Source: Wuchereria bancrofti
Lineage: Eukaryota; Nematoda; Chromadorea; Rhabditida; Onchocercidae
DNA: 64,000 bases
Assembly: GCA_005281725.1 (NCBI GenBank)
Contig: SSBO01000001.1
Location: 1,720,399-1,784,398 of the forward strand
Reading direction: 5' to 3'
Part shown: piece after piece, positions 63,111 to 64,000 of the stretch
Layout: each line of letters begins with the position of its first letter
Numbering within the stretch: the stretch's first letter is position 1
The notes under the pieces: generated by a model
Told to the model about the DNA's origin: nothing
Seen by the model: the letters and a program-made list of their open reading frames with translations, nothing else
Database searches by the model: none
Made by a program: the position numbers and the translations under genes

Positions 63111-64000
63111 CCTAGGTTCACCCTCAAATTGCTAAGTTATAACAGGTTAAAAATTTAGGAATCGATTGGTATTCAGATGACATGAAATAGTTGACAGTTA
63201 TTATGTCACCCCGTCTCTCCGCGACACGCCAGAAAAAGGACCGAGAAATTTCAGAGTAAGAATAGGCCGAGCCGTATTCTACGGACGTGAGCTATTCTTA
63301 ACATTAAATTCGGATTGATATTGGAGATTTCCTTCTTGTTTTTTTTTTTTTTTTGAGAACGAGAGGAGTTTTTACGTGGAATTATTTAAGCTTGTGATAT
63401 GCGGAAATGTTCAGTCTTGATGGAATTTCTTAGTACAAAGCTAATAAGCGCAAGTTTTTGCATGGTGAGATAATACGTGAGATTATTTATTGCCTTGTGC
63501 AAAGAAATGGGAATTGTTGGCGAAGAGTTAGGTGATGAATGAATGTGAATGTTTCTTCTTTTTTTTCTCAATTATATTATGTAATATGAGGAAAAGGAAA
63601 ATCCGTAGACTTTTTCTGCTCCGCAGTATAGCAAAAGACATTGAGAGATGTTGAGAAGCAGAATGAGTGCAGATTTTCAGTAATATTTTGAATAGATGTG
63701 ATGTTTCTTTTGACTGCAGTGATGTCGTTTTTGCGAATGTTAATTGGTTTTTTACAAAAATTTAAAATTGAATATTGAATTTATGCGTTAATTTCAGTAG
63801 AAAAAAGATACTATATAACGGCAAAGATTGATAATGAGATATAGTTCTTTAGAGATAGCAAAGATATTCCATTGCTAACAAATGTTGGAGTGATTCAGAA
63901 AGCATGTAGAAGAAATGTATATTGCGTGAATATTAATAAGAAAGTAACAAAGACTATTGTATATTGGAGAAACAATTGTGATGGATGGAAAAGAACTTGG
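63111..64000. other. Upstream flank of the tRNA gene with a G+C-rich patch
   Basis: About 100 bases (63200-63300) are clearly richer in G+C than the surroundings and end in a strong hairpin (63257-63300). The rest is A+T-rich and without a supported gene. The minus-strand frame 63386-63571 has no recognisable domain. Confidence 0.45.
63257..63300. ncRNA. Two-part GC-containing hairpin of unknown nature
   Basis: An outer stem taagaatag (63257-63265) pairs perfectly with ctattctta (63292-63300). An inner stem ccgta (63272-63276) pairs with tacgg (63280-63284) around a three-base loop, with unpaired bases between. It resembles a small structured RNA but matches no family I know, and it carries no clear promoter boxes. 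It could equally be a DNA-level element upstream of the tRNA gene. Confidence 0.25.

Overview
The window is A+T-rich (roughly three quarters by eye) animal DNA with short exons, introns mostly ending in TTTCAG or TTTTAG, and long gene-free stretches. The three protein genes I could reconstruct are animal signalling genes, and their best match from memory is to nematode orthologues. Many introns, high A+T and low gene density suggest a filarial or other spirurine nematode. From memory, the Caenorhabditis elegans relatives lit-1, ckk-1 and nhr-6 all lie on chromosome III, so this looks like a preserved piece of that linkage group. Genus is not determined.

Layout: (1) 814-6339, plus strand: Nemo-like kinase (NLK/LIT-1), 11 exons, 427 codons plus stop. 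A 20-bp-stem inverted repeat lies just upstream. (2) 6340-18583: mostly featureless spacer with a 39-bp minisatellite (14711-15172), a near-perfect palindrome and a diverged 40-bp tandem repeat. (3) 18584-22975, plus: Ca2+/calmodulin-dependent protein kinase kinase (CKK-1/CaMKK), 13 exons, with an apparent GC-AG intron, a decoy copy of one exon start and two possible C-termini. (4) 22976-53611: about 30 kb with no confident gene. It holds simple repeats, hairpins, nuclear-receptor and bZIP-like motifs, a 332-bp MITE-like element, and two small exon-like segments (42228-42252 and 43288-43403) whose splice phases join each other and the next gene. (5) 53612-60529, plus: nuclear receptor of the NR4A group (NHR-6/Nurr1-like), with a complete two-zinc-finger DNA-binding domain and a ligand-binding-like domain; an intron carries a compact DR5+DR4 half-site cluster. 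(6) 60530-64000: 3' flank, a tRNA-Thr(AGT) gene on the minus strand (63040-63110) and a GC-rich hairpin patch upstream of it.

All three protein genes are on the plus strand and far apart, so nothing suggests an operon. They are conserved regulators: a Wnt/TCF-pathway MAP-kinase-like enzyme, the activating kinase of the CaMKI/AMPK branch, and a nuclear receptor of a group that in other animals is induced by Ca2+/CREB signalling. No mobile-element protein, CRISPR array or prokaryote-like gene was seen. The points most worth checking are the extended 5' end of the NR4A gene, the nuclear-receptor half-site module in its intron, the MITE-like element, and the splicing oddities in the CaMKK gene. 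All exon borders were placed by hand from splice signals, phase and remembered family alignments.
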